DNA of 64,000 nucleotides from Gammaproteobacteria bacterium (lineage in GTDB: Bacteria; Pseudomonadota; Gammaproteobacteria; Pseudomonadales; Cellvibrionaceae). Under the pieces are notes generated by a model that had not been told where the DNA came from, ran no database searches, and saw nothing but the letters and a program-made list of their open reading frames with translations. Each line of letters opens with the position of its first letter. The stretch's first letter is position 1. A program made the position numbers and the translations under genes. Location of the stretch: the NCBI GenBank assembly GCA_004173475.1, contig SEBU01000002.1, positions 124,001 to 188,000 on the forward strand. Direction: 5' to 3'. Of the stretch, positions 27,613 through 36,404 are shown one piece after another.

Positions 27613-28572
27613 TCAATAGAATTTTTTTAACACTTCATTCCCAAAGTCGCGAATAAAGTCAGTCTGGTTGCGATTGACATTATGGAGAATTACCCTGTCT
27701 ACGTCACAATCAAATACTTCGTTAATGAGGCCAATAAAATATTTCGCCTGATCAGAAACGGGTAAAGATTTCAGCATTTGTTCCAAGCTAATCTCCTCAG
27801 ATATACGATCAAAGGCTTGAACGGAATCTATCTCTGCTAATCTGGCGTCGTCAATACAATGAAAACGCCATTGTGTGTAGGCATCTTCCTTGGCGAAGTT
27901 TTCATCCCTCGCATATGAAAATGTCAGCTTTACATGTACTGGTTTGCTATTGCCACCAGCGCTGCGAAAAGCGTTAACAATTTCTTTTAATTTTCCAGCG
28001 GGCTTATAGCAGGTTAATAAGCCGTCAGCCCAGGTGCCAGCCCAAGCCGCTGTGTCCTCGCTAAGTGCAGCACACATCAATGGAGTATGGGAGCTAGGCC
28101 GAGTATAAAGTCGTGCGCGATTTATTCTGACCAATCCTGCGCTAGAAACCTCTTCACCGGCGAGCAGCCGACTTATCAGCGAGGCACATTCTCGTAACCG
28201 CTTGTTCCTTATTGGCTTGTCTGGCCAGAGTTCACCTGTAATGCATTCGTTCAACGCCTCACCGCTACCAAGCGAAACTGCAAGACGATCCGGATACATT
28301 TGCAATAGTGTTCCGATTGCCTGCGCAACAATCGCTGGATGATATCGCTGACCCGGCGCGGTAATGACACTAAATGGAAAGCGCGTGGCCTCCAACGCAG
28401 CGCCTAGCCAACTGAACACGTAACCACTATGCCCTTGCTGCTCGCTCCATGGGTAAAAGTGATCCGAGGCATGACACCCATGAAAACCCTCAGCTTCAGC
28501 TAGTTGAACATAAGCCAGCAAATCTGACGGAGAAAACTGTTCATGTGATGCGTGGTAAAACAATTCAGCCAT
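27613..28572 (-). CDS. LLM-class flavin-dependent oxidoreductase (non-F420 type)
   Basis: 319 residues with a luciferase-like monooxygenase fold. It opens with ELFYHASHEQFSPSDLLAYVQLAEAEGF and DHFYPW, and has PGQRYHPAIVAQAIGTLLQMYPDRLAVSLGSGE-type segments typical of F420-dependent glucose-6-phosphate dehydrogenase relatives. Gammaproteobacteria generally do not make F420, and one TIGRFAM group (probable non-F420 flavinoid oxidoreductase) covers such proteins; I place this one there from memory of its features. It presumably uses FMN. Substrate unknown. The ribosome site is weak. Confidence 0.78.
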   Translation of the reverse strand: MAELFYHASHEQFSPSDLLAYVQLAEAEGFHGCHASDHFYPWSEQQGHSGYVFSWLGAALEATRFPFSVITAPGQRYHPAIVAQAIGTLLQMYPDRLAVSLGSGEALNECITGELWPDKPIRNKRLRECASLISRLLAGEEVSSAGLVRINRARLYTRPSSHTPLMCAALSEDTAAWAGTWADGLLTCYKPAGKLKEIVNAFRSAGGNSKPVHVKLTFSYARDENFAKEDAYTQWRFHCIDDARLAEIDSVQAFDRISEEISLEQMLKSLPVSDQAKYFIGLINEVFDCDVDRVILHNVNRNQTDFIRDFGNEVLKKFY

Positions 28573-28930
28573 ATTTTTTACTCACTAAAATTCCTAAAAT
28601 AATTAAAGTAATTTATCGCATTTAATTTTTTTTGAAATTATGATTTTTCACGCGGGTATGATGAGTCGAGCAAACGATAATATCGGTGTGCTAACTAACT
28701 ATTAGCAATTCGCGCGCCTCGCTAAAACTGAAAAATGTTCTTGTCTAAAACTCAATTATTAGGTGCCAGTCTCAATGATATTTTTATAATTTCAAAGAAA
28801 ATAATTTTTATGTTTCGCTTGTTTATTTAATTCATACCAAAACCCCGTTAAGGTGTAATAGCGAACGGAGGCTAGGGGCGCTTTGATCGATTCTTGCTTT
28901 TCATTGATCATCCAAGATTGCAGGTTGTGC
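28573..28930. other. Divergent intergenic region
   Basis: It lies between the minus-strand LLM gene and the plus-strand diiron/methyltransferase pair and must hold both promoters. The DNA is AT-rich. No hairpin, RNA or operator was recognised. The start of the diiron gene is uncertain, so up to 90 bases on either side of 28931 could belong to its 5' end. Confidence 0.45.
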
Positions 28931-29881
28931 ATGTCTCAGACGGGGGCCTCTATGTTAGCTTCGAAAATTGTAAGTGATCCATTTTCACTACATTCATCGC
29001 TCGCCAAATTTAATCTCAAACGAATGGCTGTTTCCACTCCTTCGCCCAGATGGGAGGATGAGCTACAAAGCGAAATGAAATTTTGCTTGATTGAAGGGAG
29101 GATGATTGAAGACTTACGCTCGCTCGTAGCTCCGCTTATGCGAGGCTACCAAGGAAATGCAAATCATTTTGTTGGGTGGTTTGAATCCTTGGCCGAGTGG
29201 GGGCCTGGTCAACATCACGCTTTATTTCCATGGTTGGCCGATCATGCAAATGCGGAACAAATGTGCTGGTTTTTGACACAGGAGGCTGCGGGTGAAGCGG
29301 GCTTTGAAGATTTAGTTGCATTTACACAAGTGAAATTACCGCAACAAGCGAAGCTTGAGTGCGCAAGAAATTATTGGGATGAAATGGGCAGGGGAAAACC
29401 AAAAGCTATGCATGGCCCGTTACTGGAGGCCATGGTAAAAGTTCTCGGTTTAAAACCCGCTATAGATTCAACTGTCTGGGAATCCTTGGCGCTCGGTAAT
29501 CTTATGTTGGGCCTCGCCACCTCACGACGTTACACCTACCATTCACTTGGTGCGCTTGGCGTTATCGAACTCACGGCACCCCTGAGAGCGGCCCATGTTG
29601 CACGTGGCATGAAACGTTTGGATATGCCGCAAAAAGCGCGGGCCTATTTCGATCTTCATGCCGTATTGGATGTTTTACATTCTCGCGCTTGGATTAAAGA
29701 AATAATTCAACCTTTAGTTATGGAAAACCCCGAGTGCGCTCGTTTTATTGCCGAAGGCGCACTGATGCGTTTGAAGTGTGGCCAACAATGTTTCGACAGA
29801 TATAGCCACTATTTTGGAATTAGCACAAAAGAATCCGTTGAGCGGAGCGAAAGAAGAGGTTCGTTGGAGGCTGTCAATTAA
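28931..29881 (+). CDS. Heme-oxygenase-like diiron protein (iron-containing redox enzyme family)
   Basis: About 316 residues, all helical. The pattern of acidic and histidine residues fits heme-oxygenase-like diiron oxidases: LTQEAAGEAGFEDL, a mid-protein E in LGALGVIELTAP, and DLHAVLDVLHSRAW near the C-terminus (counterparts of the E/H/E and H-x-x-x-D-x-x-H ligand sets). Members act in natural-product chemistry, such as oxidative cleavage, desaturation or N-oxygenation. The stop TAA overlaps the ATG of the next gene (TAATG), so both are made together. The start is uncertain: 28931, 28952 and a TTG at 28883 are alternatives, none with a strong ribosome site. Substrate unknown. Confidence 0.72.
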   Translation: MSQTGASMLASKIVSDPFSLHSSLAKFNLKRMAVSTPSPRWEDELQSEMKFCLIEGRMIEDLRSLVAPLMRGYQGNANHFVGWFESLAEWGPGQHHALFPWLADHANAEQMCWFLTQEAAGEAGFEDLVAFTQVKLPQQAKLECARNYWDEMGRGKPKAMHGPLLEAMVKVLGLKPAIDSTVWESLALGNLMLGLATSRRYTYHSLGALGVIELTAPLRAAHVARGMKRLDMPQKARAYFDLHAVLDVLHSRAWIKEIIQPLVMENPECARFIAEGALMRLKCGQQCFDRYSHYFGISTKESVERSERRGSLEAVN

Positions 29882-30957
29882 TGATAGGCAATCAAAAATC
29901 AGTTGATCGAAGCTGCATCATTCAAGAGCATGACATTCAAAAGTGGACTACTCGAAATGCCGGCGACCAAAACGAAGCTCTCTCAATCAATGACCTGACA
30001 CCTAATTATTTTCTTGTCGAACTACTAACCAATATAAAACTGCAAGGTTATAGATTTATTGCTGTCTCTCCTTCCACACATGAACGTTTTCTGTCAAAAA
30101 CTAAATCGCAGGGAAAAAATTTACGCGATATATTTGGTTGGAGTATGACTTTTTCAAAAGATGCGTTATGCCCCATGATTGAAAAAATAATGAATGAAGG
30201 AAATTTCATTGTGGAGTGTGGTGACTCATTTCATAGTCTACTTCGTATAGCAACACTGGGCAGTGATTTATTTTTACATTCATCATTTCCTACTACAGAA
30301 CATGAAGCTGTTTTTTTTGGACCGGACACTTATAGATTTGCGCGGTTTATTCGGCAGTCGCTTGAAAAGTATCAATATACATGGCGTAACGACGTTACTC
30401 TCGGTGGTCTGCCACTGCGCATATTGGACATCGGGTGTGGCACGGGTGCTGGTGGAATTGCCGCCGTACGAGCATTGCCTCATGGAACTTTATTTGAGCT
30501 TACTATGAACGACATCAATTCCTACGCGCTTGAATTTGCTTGTGCGAATGCTTTTGTGGCGGAGGTTCCGATTAAGGTTATAGCGGGGGATATTTTTAAA
30601 AACATACACGGTGAATTTGATTTAATTATTTCAAATCCGCCCTACATGCAAGACGACTCAGATAGAGCCTACCGTAATGGTGGCGCGCAGCTAGGGTTGG
30701 ATTTAAGTATCCGCATTTTTAAAACCGCGTATGAACATCTTGCTCCTGGTGGAAAACTGATCCTTTACACCGGGGTAGCTATGACAACGCCTCTAGATCC
30801 TTTCTTAAATCAAGTTACACCCTTGTTGGCAAATGCAGATTGTAGCTGGTCGTATGAAGAAATCGACCCCGATATTTTCGGTGAAGAATTAGAGCGACCA
30901 GCATATTTTAATGTTCATCGAATTGCGGCAATTGGACTTGTAGTAACGCGTCATTAA
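29881..30957 (+). CDS. Class I SAM-dependent methyltransferase of the NPPY type
   Basis: 358 residues. An N-terminal domain of about 140 residues without assigned function is followed by FFGPDTYRFARFI and a Rossmann methyltransferase: SAM loop LDIGCGTGAGG (182-192), acidic ribose-binding segment in TMNDINSYAL, and SNPPYMQ (NPPY at 252-255). NPPY enzymes methylate amide or exocyclic nitrogens, as in PrmC/HemK on glutamine or various rRNA and DNA enzymes. It starts one base inside the stop of the diiron-protein gene, so the pair very probably acts on one substrate or pathway. Whether the target is a small molecule, protein or RNA is open. Confidence 0.82.
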   Translation: MIGNQKSVDRSCIIQEHDIQKWTTRNAGDQNEALSINDLTPNYFLVELLTNIKLQGYRFIAVSPSTHERFLSKTKSQGKNLRDIFGWSMTFSKDALCPMIEKIMNEGNFIVECGDSFHSLLRIATLGSDLFLHSSFPTTEHEAVFFGPDTYRFARFIRQSLEKYQYTWRNDVTLGGLPLRILDIGCGTGAGGIAAVRALPHGTLFELTMNDINSYALEFACANAFVAEVPIKVIAGDIFKNIHGEFDLIISNPPYMQDDSDRAYRNGGAQLGLDLSIRIFKTAYEHLAPGGKLILYTGVAMTTPLDPFLNQVTPLLANADCSWSYEEIDPDIFGEELERPAYFNVHRIAAIGLVVTRH

Positions 30958-31288
30958 ATGTCCTTATCACGTTTACGTTTTAAATGTAGTTTTGTAGCGA
31001 ATTTAGTAGTGGCGGGATCTCAATGTTGGTCTATTAAAAAGCCAAAAGGGCAGCGAAAATAAAAATGTTATTTTAAATTCAGGTTTCAATCGCGATACGT
31101 TTGCGAAGTTTTTTTTGCGCAAAAAAATATAATTCCGACTTACAAATTTAAATATAAACTAAATTTAAAAAAATTTAACTTTTATTAAAAAATTATTGAA
31201 CAAATTATAAAAACTTTGTCTAAAATATCGTGCAATTTAGAAGCACATTACATTCATTTTATGTTTAACTAATATGAGGGTTTTAAAA
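30958..31288. other. Intergenic region upstream of the KGG-repeat gene
   Basis: Very AT-rich, with many A/T runs. It contains TCTAAAAT at 31219-31226, which loosely resembles a stationary-phase sigma -10 element about 60 bases before the KGG gene. No hairpin terminator for the methyltransferase gene was seen. Confidence 0.4.
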
Positions 31289-31459
31289 ATGGCTTCAAAT
31301 AAAGGTAGAGGTTTTGCTCAAGATCCGGAACGCGCTTCAGAGGCTGGCAAAAAAGGCGGTAGCATGAGCGGTGGTAATTTTAAAAACGACCCAGGTCGTG
31401 CGGCAGAAGCCGGTAGAAAAGGTGGTGAAAATAGCCACGGCGGTGGGCGTAAGTCGTAA
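31289..31459 (+). CDS. KGG-repeat small stress protein
   Basis: A 56-residue hydrophilic protein with two copies of the stress-induced KGG motif: FAQDPERASEAGKKGG and FKNDPGRAAEAGRKGG, followed by a Gly/His/Ser/Lys tail. Relatives include general stress protein GsiB of Bacillus and YciG of Escherichia coli; they are thought to be hydrophilin-like protectants. ATG 31289 was chosen because GAGGG lies eight bases upstream, while an ATG at 31274 would overlap that site. It is an isolated gene with an AT-rich upstream region. Confidence 0.9.
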   Translation: MASNKGRGFAQDPERASEAGKKGGSMSGGNFKNDPGRAAEAGRKGGENSHGGGRKS

Positions 31460-32258
31460 CCGTCAGCGGAAACGGATTTCCGCTAACATTCAACATCGAT
31501 TATGATTTTAAGGATTACGGATGTGGATATCGAAATACAAATATTCAAGACAAAATCTAAAAAATATGTAAATGTTAAGTCGAACAATTGTGAATAAATA
31601 ATAAATATTGTAAGGATAATAAATAGGTACCTAATTTTCTATTGATTTGAAATAATTCAAGAATTCCCCGAAGCATTCTGGCTTAAATTTTCTCCTCGGA
31701 AAAATCATCGAAAAATCTATTTGTAAATTCTAATGCTAGTCAGGGAGCTATTGGCACGGCATTGCCGGTAAACCGACGCTGATCGCACGCCGAAGCATAC
31801 ATTATATAATCTTATTATTGGACAATCGGATAAAGATCTGACTTAACGCAGGTATATGATCCTATCTGTACCATCATGAAATAAATTATCAATTTGTATT
31901 TTTACGTATACTTGTATACAAGCATGTGATATAAATTTATTTAATAAAAATTATAAGAGTTTTTCATTGAGCGTGATTAGTGTTGTCGCCCTTTGTAAGT
32001 GACAGCTAATGACCTTAATAGTTACCTGATTTTCTTATCTTGAATTAACTGGCGCGTCAGTAATTTAATTTTCACAAAATGCTAAAAATTTACATGTGAG
32101 GTTTTCGGATTTCACGGTGATCTATCGTTTCATCAAAAAAATAACTCAGCTTATTTGGATGCCAGATTTTCAATCTAACCGACGGAATTTATAGCGGGCA
32201 ATTGCTTCCGCCCAGCACTTTCCGTTATTCCTTAGTGACTCTTATAGGAGATCAAGAC
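31460..32258. other. Long leader/promoter region of the xylanase-glucuronoyl esterase gene
   Basis: About 800 bases of AT-rich DNA without a supported gene. It holds the promoter of the following secreted enzyme and a perfect 12-base palindrome at 31911-31922. The end of the KGG gene has no clear T-tailed hairpin. Confidence 0.5.
31911..31922. promoter_or_regulatory. Perfect palindrome, possible regulator site
   Basis: CTTGTATACAAG is a perfect 12-base palindrome centred about 340 bases before the xylanase GTG start. It resembles the TATAC-centred half-sites bound by some GntR/FadR-type repressors of uronate genes (UxuR/ExuR sites have TTGGTATACCAA). The link to this gene is inference. Confidence 0.35.
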
Positions 32259-35200
32259 GTGCGTAAATTAAAAATGGTTGCGAGGCCTGTTACTCATGCG
32301 CTTAAACGAACATGCGGTTTAGTAGGGCTAGGTGCTGCTTTTTCGATATTGTCTCTCTCAGCGTTTGCTGCTTGTACGTATTCTATCGATAACGAATGGA
32401 ATACTGGATTTGTTGGAAGTATTACCATAAAAAATGATACGAATACTGCCGTTAATAATTGGAGTATTAACTGGAGTTATTCTACCAATCGGATCACAAG
32501 CTCCTGGAATACAAATCTAACCGGATCTAATCCCTATACGGCAACTAACATAGGATGGAATGGAAGTATTGCAGCAGGCCAGTCCGTATCTTTCGGTTTT
32601 CAGGGAAATAAGAATGGCGCTACTGCCGAACGCCCAACTATAAACGGTAGTGTGTGTAACGGCGGTTCCGTGTCTTCAGCGCAATCTTCCAGCGTTACTT
32701 TAAGTTCGCAGGCAAGTAGCTCAAGTGTTCGAAGCTCATTGTCATCAAGTTCAATTATCGCAAGTTCAAGTAGTAGATCTTCAATTGCTCCCGGTAATAA
32801 ATTCGTGGGAAATATTACTACTGGCGGAGCAGTACGATCTGATTTCGTGAATTACTGGAATCAAATTACGCCGGAAAATGAAGGCAAGTGGGGTTCAGTT
32901 GAAAGTACTCGAGATGTTTACAACTGGGCGCCTGTTGATCGAATTTATACTTATGCACGTGAGCATAATATTCCAGTAAAAGCGCACACTTTTGTGTGGG
33001 GCAGTCAATTCCCGAATTGGATTACCAATTTAAGTGCGACTGAACAAGCGGCTGAAATTGAAGAGTGGATCCGCGACTATTGCACGCGTTATCCAGACAC
33101 AGCATTGATCGATGTAGTGAACGAAGCGATTCCGGGTCATGCGCCTGCGACCTACGCGCAAAACGCATTTGGTAACGATTGGATTATTAAATCTTTCCAG
33201 CTGGCGCGAAAATATTGTCCTAATTCGATTTTAATTTTGAATGACTACAACGTGCTAAGTTGGGATACGGATAAATTTATCACGCTCGCTCGGCCTGTTA
33301 TTGCTGCGGGTGTAGTTGACGCTTTAGGTGCGCAGTCGCATGGGCTTGCGGATCGTCCTTTGACAGAAACCACTAGCAAGTTAAATCAAATTGCTGCCTT
33401 GGGCTTACCAATTTATATTTCCGAATATGATATTGAGAAAACCGATGATCGGGCGCAATTGCAAGTTATGCAGCAGCAATTTCCGCTTTTCTACAATCAT
33501 GCTTCCGTAAAAGGAATCACGTTGTGGGGCTACGTGGTTGGAAAAACCTGGCGCGATGGCACGGGCTTAATTCAGGAAAATGGCACACCGCGTCCCGCAA
33601 TGACCTGGTTGATGAATTATCTTTCATCTGCGCGTTCTTCTTCGAGCCAAAATTCAGTAGTGAGCTCGTCGCAATCCAGTCGGTCATCCGTAGTGACTGT
33701 TAGTTCTGCATCAAGCGTAATTCCATCAAGTTCTAGCAGCAATTTGTCGAGTTCTCTGCGTTCCTCAAGTTCTGTTAGTTCATTGAGTTCCGTGCGTTCT
33801 TCCAGTTCAAGTTCAATCCCAACACAGCAATTGGTTTACGCAATTAATTCTGGTGGCGGAAAAGTAACTTACAGCGGTGTGGATTACCAAGCTGATCGTT
33901 TTAATAGCGGAGGCACAGCTCACAGCGTTACCACGAATATTAGCAATATTACGGAAGATGCGCTCTTTCAAGACGAGCTCTACGGTACTTTCGGTTATGC
34001 AGTTCCTGTAACCAATTCAACTTACAGTGTCGAGCTTCATTTTGCAGAGATCTATCACACCACCAGCGCCCAACGTTCGTTTAATGTTTCCATTGAAGGT
34101 AAGCCAGCGATGTCGCAGGTAGATATTTATTCCTTAATTGGTGCGAATGCTGCGTACACATATACCGTCGATAATATTCAAGTGACTGATGGCAAATTAA
34201 ATATTGATCTTGAGACACTTAAAGACAATGGAACAATTTCCGGCTTCGCTATTTATTCATCAACGGGTGGAAAATTTGTTGAGCCGCCGATTGTAGATCC
34301 GGGTTCACCCAGTAAAGAAAATGAAGGCGCTGACTGCGCTGTTGGCAATCCACCTGCTGTTGCAAGCAATGCGAAATTGCCTGATCCATTTAAAAAATAT
34401 AATGGTTCGCGCATAGCGTCGAAATCTGATTGGCGTTGTCAGCGTCAGGAAATTTTGAAACAAGTTGAGGCATCTATTTACGGAACAAAACCGCCGAAAC
34501 CTGAGCAGGTATCTGGCGCGGTGAGCCGTACGCAAATTACGGTCAATGTTCAGCATCAAGGTAAAACTGCAAGCTTTACTGCGAAAGTAGAAATGCCGTC
34601 CAATGCGAGTGGACCTGTTCCAGCAGTGGTCGTATTGGGTGGATTTGGTGCTGACACGGCAACCATTAAAGCTGAAGGCGTGGCAGTTATTACCTACGAT
34701 CCATACGTTGTTGGCGCTGAGTCCGGTAGCCGTACTAATAAAACCGGTGCTTTTTACACAATTTATGGCAATAGGAGTACAACTGGTTTATTAGCGGCTT
34801 GGGGTTGGGGCGTTAGTCGCATTATCGACGTCTTGGAGCAATCTGGCGCTACCGTATTAAAACCGGATGCAATCGGCGTCACTGGTTGTTCACGTTTCGG
34901 TAAAGGCGCGTTTGCTATAGGTGCGCTTGATCAACGTATTGCGTTAACAATGCCTATCGAATCTGGCAGCGGTGGTGTACCAATCTGGCGCGGTATTCCA
35001 GGTGAAGGGGCGCAAAGTTCAAGCAGTGCGTATGGTGAAACTTATTGGTTGGGTGATGCATTCATTAATTATGTTTCTGATGTAAAACGATTACCGGTAG
35101 ATACGCACGAAATAATTGGATTAGTGGCGCCACGTGGACTTTTTATTATGGATAATCCACACATCGCTAACCTAGGTCCGAAATCCGCACATGGTGCTGC

Positions 35201-35441
35201 TTTGGCCGGAGCAGAAATTTACAAAGCGCTCGGTGCAACAAGTTCAATTACTTATCACTCTAATGTATCAGACGGTACTCATTGCGCCGTTCGTTCAGAA
35301 CACAAGGCGCCATTGCAAGCTAACATTAGACGCTTTTTGAAAAATGAATCGGCAACGACTGGTGGAATTAATGCCAGTTCGAAAGCAACCAGCAGATTGA
35401 GCGATTGGGTAGACTGGACGACGCCGACCTTAACTAACTAG
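32259..35441 (+). CDS. Secreted CBM2-GH10-CBM57-CE15 xylanase / glucuronoyl esterase
   Basis: About 1060 residues from a GTG start with TAGGAG eight bases upstream. Signal peptide to about 38 (SAFA/AC), CBM2 cellulose-binding module about 39-133, Ser-rich linker, GH10 xylanase about 180-458 with acid/base E289 in DVVNEAI and nucleophile E389 in YISEYDI. A second Ser-rich linker precedes a malectin/CBM57-like module at about 525-675. The C-terminal CE15 glucuronoyl esterase (about 690-1030) has S878 in GCSRFGKG, E901 in PIESGSG and H1008 in DGTHCAV. One protein could thus cut xylan and release it from lignin by cleaving 4-O-methylglucuronate esters. The GH10 barrel is short (about 280 residues against the usual 320 or more). 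Confidence 0.93.
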   Translation: MRKLKMVARPVTHALKRTCGLVGLGAAFSILSLSAFAACTYSIDNEWNTGFVGSITIKNDTNTAVNNWSINWSYSTNRITSSWNTNLTGSNPYTATNIGWNGSIAAGQSVSFGFQGNKNGATAERPTINGSVCNGGSVSSAQSSSVTLSSQASSSSVRSSLSSSSIIASSSSRSSIAPGNKFVGNITTGGAVRSDFVNYWNQITPENEGKWGSVESTRDVYNWAPVDRIYTYAREHNIPVKAHTFVWGSQFPNWITNLSATEQAAEIEEWIRDYCTRYPDTALIDVVNEAIPGHAPATYAQNAFGNDWIIKSFQLARKYCPNSILILNDYNVLSWDTDKFITLARPVIAAGVVDALGAQSHGLADRPLTETTSKLNQIAALGLPIYISEYDIEKTDDRAQLQVMQQQFPLFYNHASVKGITLWGYVVGKTWRDGTGLIQENGTPRPAMTWLMNYLSSARSSSSQNSVVSSSQSSRSSVVTVSSASSVIPSSSSSNLSSSLRSSSSVSSLSSVRSSSSSSIPTQQLVYAINSGGGKVTYSGVDYQADRFNSGGTAHSVTTNISNITEDALFQDELYGTFGYAVPVTNSTYSVELHFAEIYHTTSAQRSFNVSIEGKPAMSQVDIYSLIGANAAYTYTVDNIQVTDGKLNIDLETLKDNGTISGFAIYSSTGGKFVEPPIVDPGSPSKENEGADCAVGNPPAVASNAKLPDPFKKYNGSRIASKSDWRCQRQEILKQVEASIYGTKPPKPEQVSGAVSRTQITVNVQHQGKTASFTAKVEMPSNASGPVPAVVVLGGFGADTATIKAEGVAVITYDPYVVGAESGSRTNKTGAFYTIYGNRSTTGLLAAWGWGVSRIIDVLEQSGATVLKPDAIGVTGCSRFGKGAFAIGALDQRIALTMPIESGSGGVPIWRGIPGEGAQSSSSAYGETYWLGDAFINYVSDVKRLPVDTHEIIGLVAPRGLFIMDNPHIANLGPKSAHGAALAGAEIYKALGATSSITYHSNVSDGTHCAVRSEHKAPLQANIRRFLKNESATTGGINASSKATSRLSDWVDWTTPTLTN

Positions 35442-35476
35442 TTTGTGCAAAACGAGGGAGGGTAAAAACTTGTTGA

Positions 35477-35508
35477 GTCAGCATTCATTTTAGAATGCTG
35501 ACTTTTTT
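35477..35508 (+). terminator. Terminator of the xylanase/glucuronoyl esterase gene
   Basis: The ten-base perfect stem GTCAGCATTC/GAATGCTGAC with a six-base loop is followed by six Ts, 36 bases after the gene stop. Confidence 0.92.
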
Positions 35509-35533
35509 ATTTTTGAAAACTATTAGAAAAATT

Positions 35534-36040
35534 TTAATCTTTCAATTCCGCGGGAACTTTACCGCCATTAGCTGCGATTGTTTTCATCAATTCCTTATGC
35601 AACCAGATATTCATCGTCGCAGAATCGTTAGTATCTCCCGGGTATTCGAGTTCTTCGGCAAGGTCTTTTCGCGCTTGCAAACTGCTATCGAGATCGAGAA
35701 GTTTAAGGAGGTCTACGATCGAGGTGCGCCAGTTATATTGCTGACCTGATTTTCTTGCTAGATCTTCAAGCGTTTTTTCAACATCCACGAGACTGGTGGG
35801 TTTCGGTGCCGGGGCATTGGCAGCTGTGCTTGTTTGAGTTGCTGTGGCAGTAGGTGCTGACGTGCTTGGTGGAGGCTGTTGAATTGCCCCCGGGTTGAGT
35901 TGAGAATTGTTTGGGGGGATTTGCGAAATATTGGGGTTGACCTGCGAATTGGTTTGCGAGTTGCTCGGTTGAGCTGGCTTCGGAGTATTGCCGTCCGCCC
36001 ATGGGAATATTTTGTCAAAAATTTTTGCGAGAATGCTCAT
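35534..36040 (-). CDS. DUF3597 family protein
   Basis: 168 residues. A short N-terminal helix (MSILAKIFDKIFPW) is followed by a low-complexity Pro/Gln/Asn/Thr region of about 75 residues and a conserved C-terminal domain (about 88-168) with VDVEKTLEDLARKSGQ, the WRTSIVDLLKLLDLDSSL segment, and a closing LHKELMKTIAANGGKVP. This is the DUF3597 domain, otherwise found with LysM/BON-like proteins; its function is unknown. GAGGT precedes ATG 36040. It is convergent with the xylanase gene. Confidence 0.85.
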   Translation of the reverse strand: MSILAKIFDKIFPWADGNTPKPAQPSNSQTNSQVNPNISQIPPNNSQLNPGAIQQPPPSTSAPTATATQTSTAANAPAPKPTSLVDVEKTLEDLARKSGQQYNWRTSIVDLLKLLDLDSSLQARKDLAEELEYPGDTNDSATMNIWLHKELMKTIAANGGKVPAELKD

Positions 36041-36404
36041 GCTAATGACCTCACTGTTGCGATTAAAGAAGTAAACGAAATTACACTGTTAATTTTTATT
36101 TGTACGTACGGAACACCACAAATAATCGCGGCGTATAAATTAACCCACGCTTACACTTGTATTACTCTTAATGCTTCGCTTCGTCGAAAAAAACAAGCTG
36201 CACATTCGTATGTCGCGCTTTTCGTTATGCACACATTTAAAAAATAATACGAAAAGCCCCTCAATGCTTAACGACTAAATATCGGCAAACGCTGATTTTC
36301 TGAATAGGCTCGTTGTGTGTCTTAAAGAACGTAACGTTCAAACATTTCAGCGTAATATTTTTCAACTTCGAATATAACATTGAAAAAATTTAAAGGGTTT
36401 TATT
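36041..36404. other. Divergent intergenic region
   Basis: It lies between the DUF3597 gene (minus) and the sugar dehydrogenase-like gene (plus). It contains no convincing gene, hairpin or RNA; reading frames here overlap the DUF3597 gene or lack ribosome sites. Confidence 0.45.

Noticed and set aside
35879-36247. 122-codon plus-strand frame overlapping DUF3597
   Set aside because: It is antisense to the low-complexity part of the DUF3597 gene and lacks a ribosome site.
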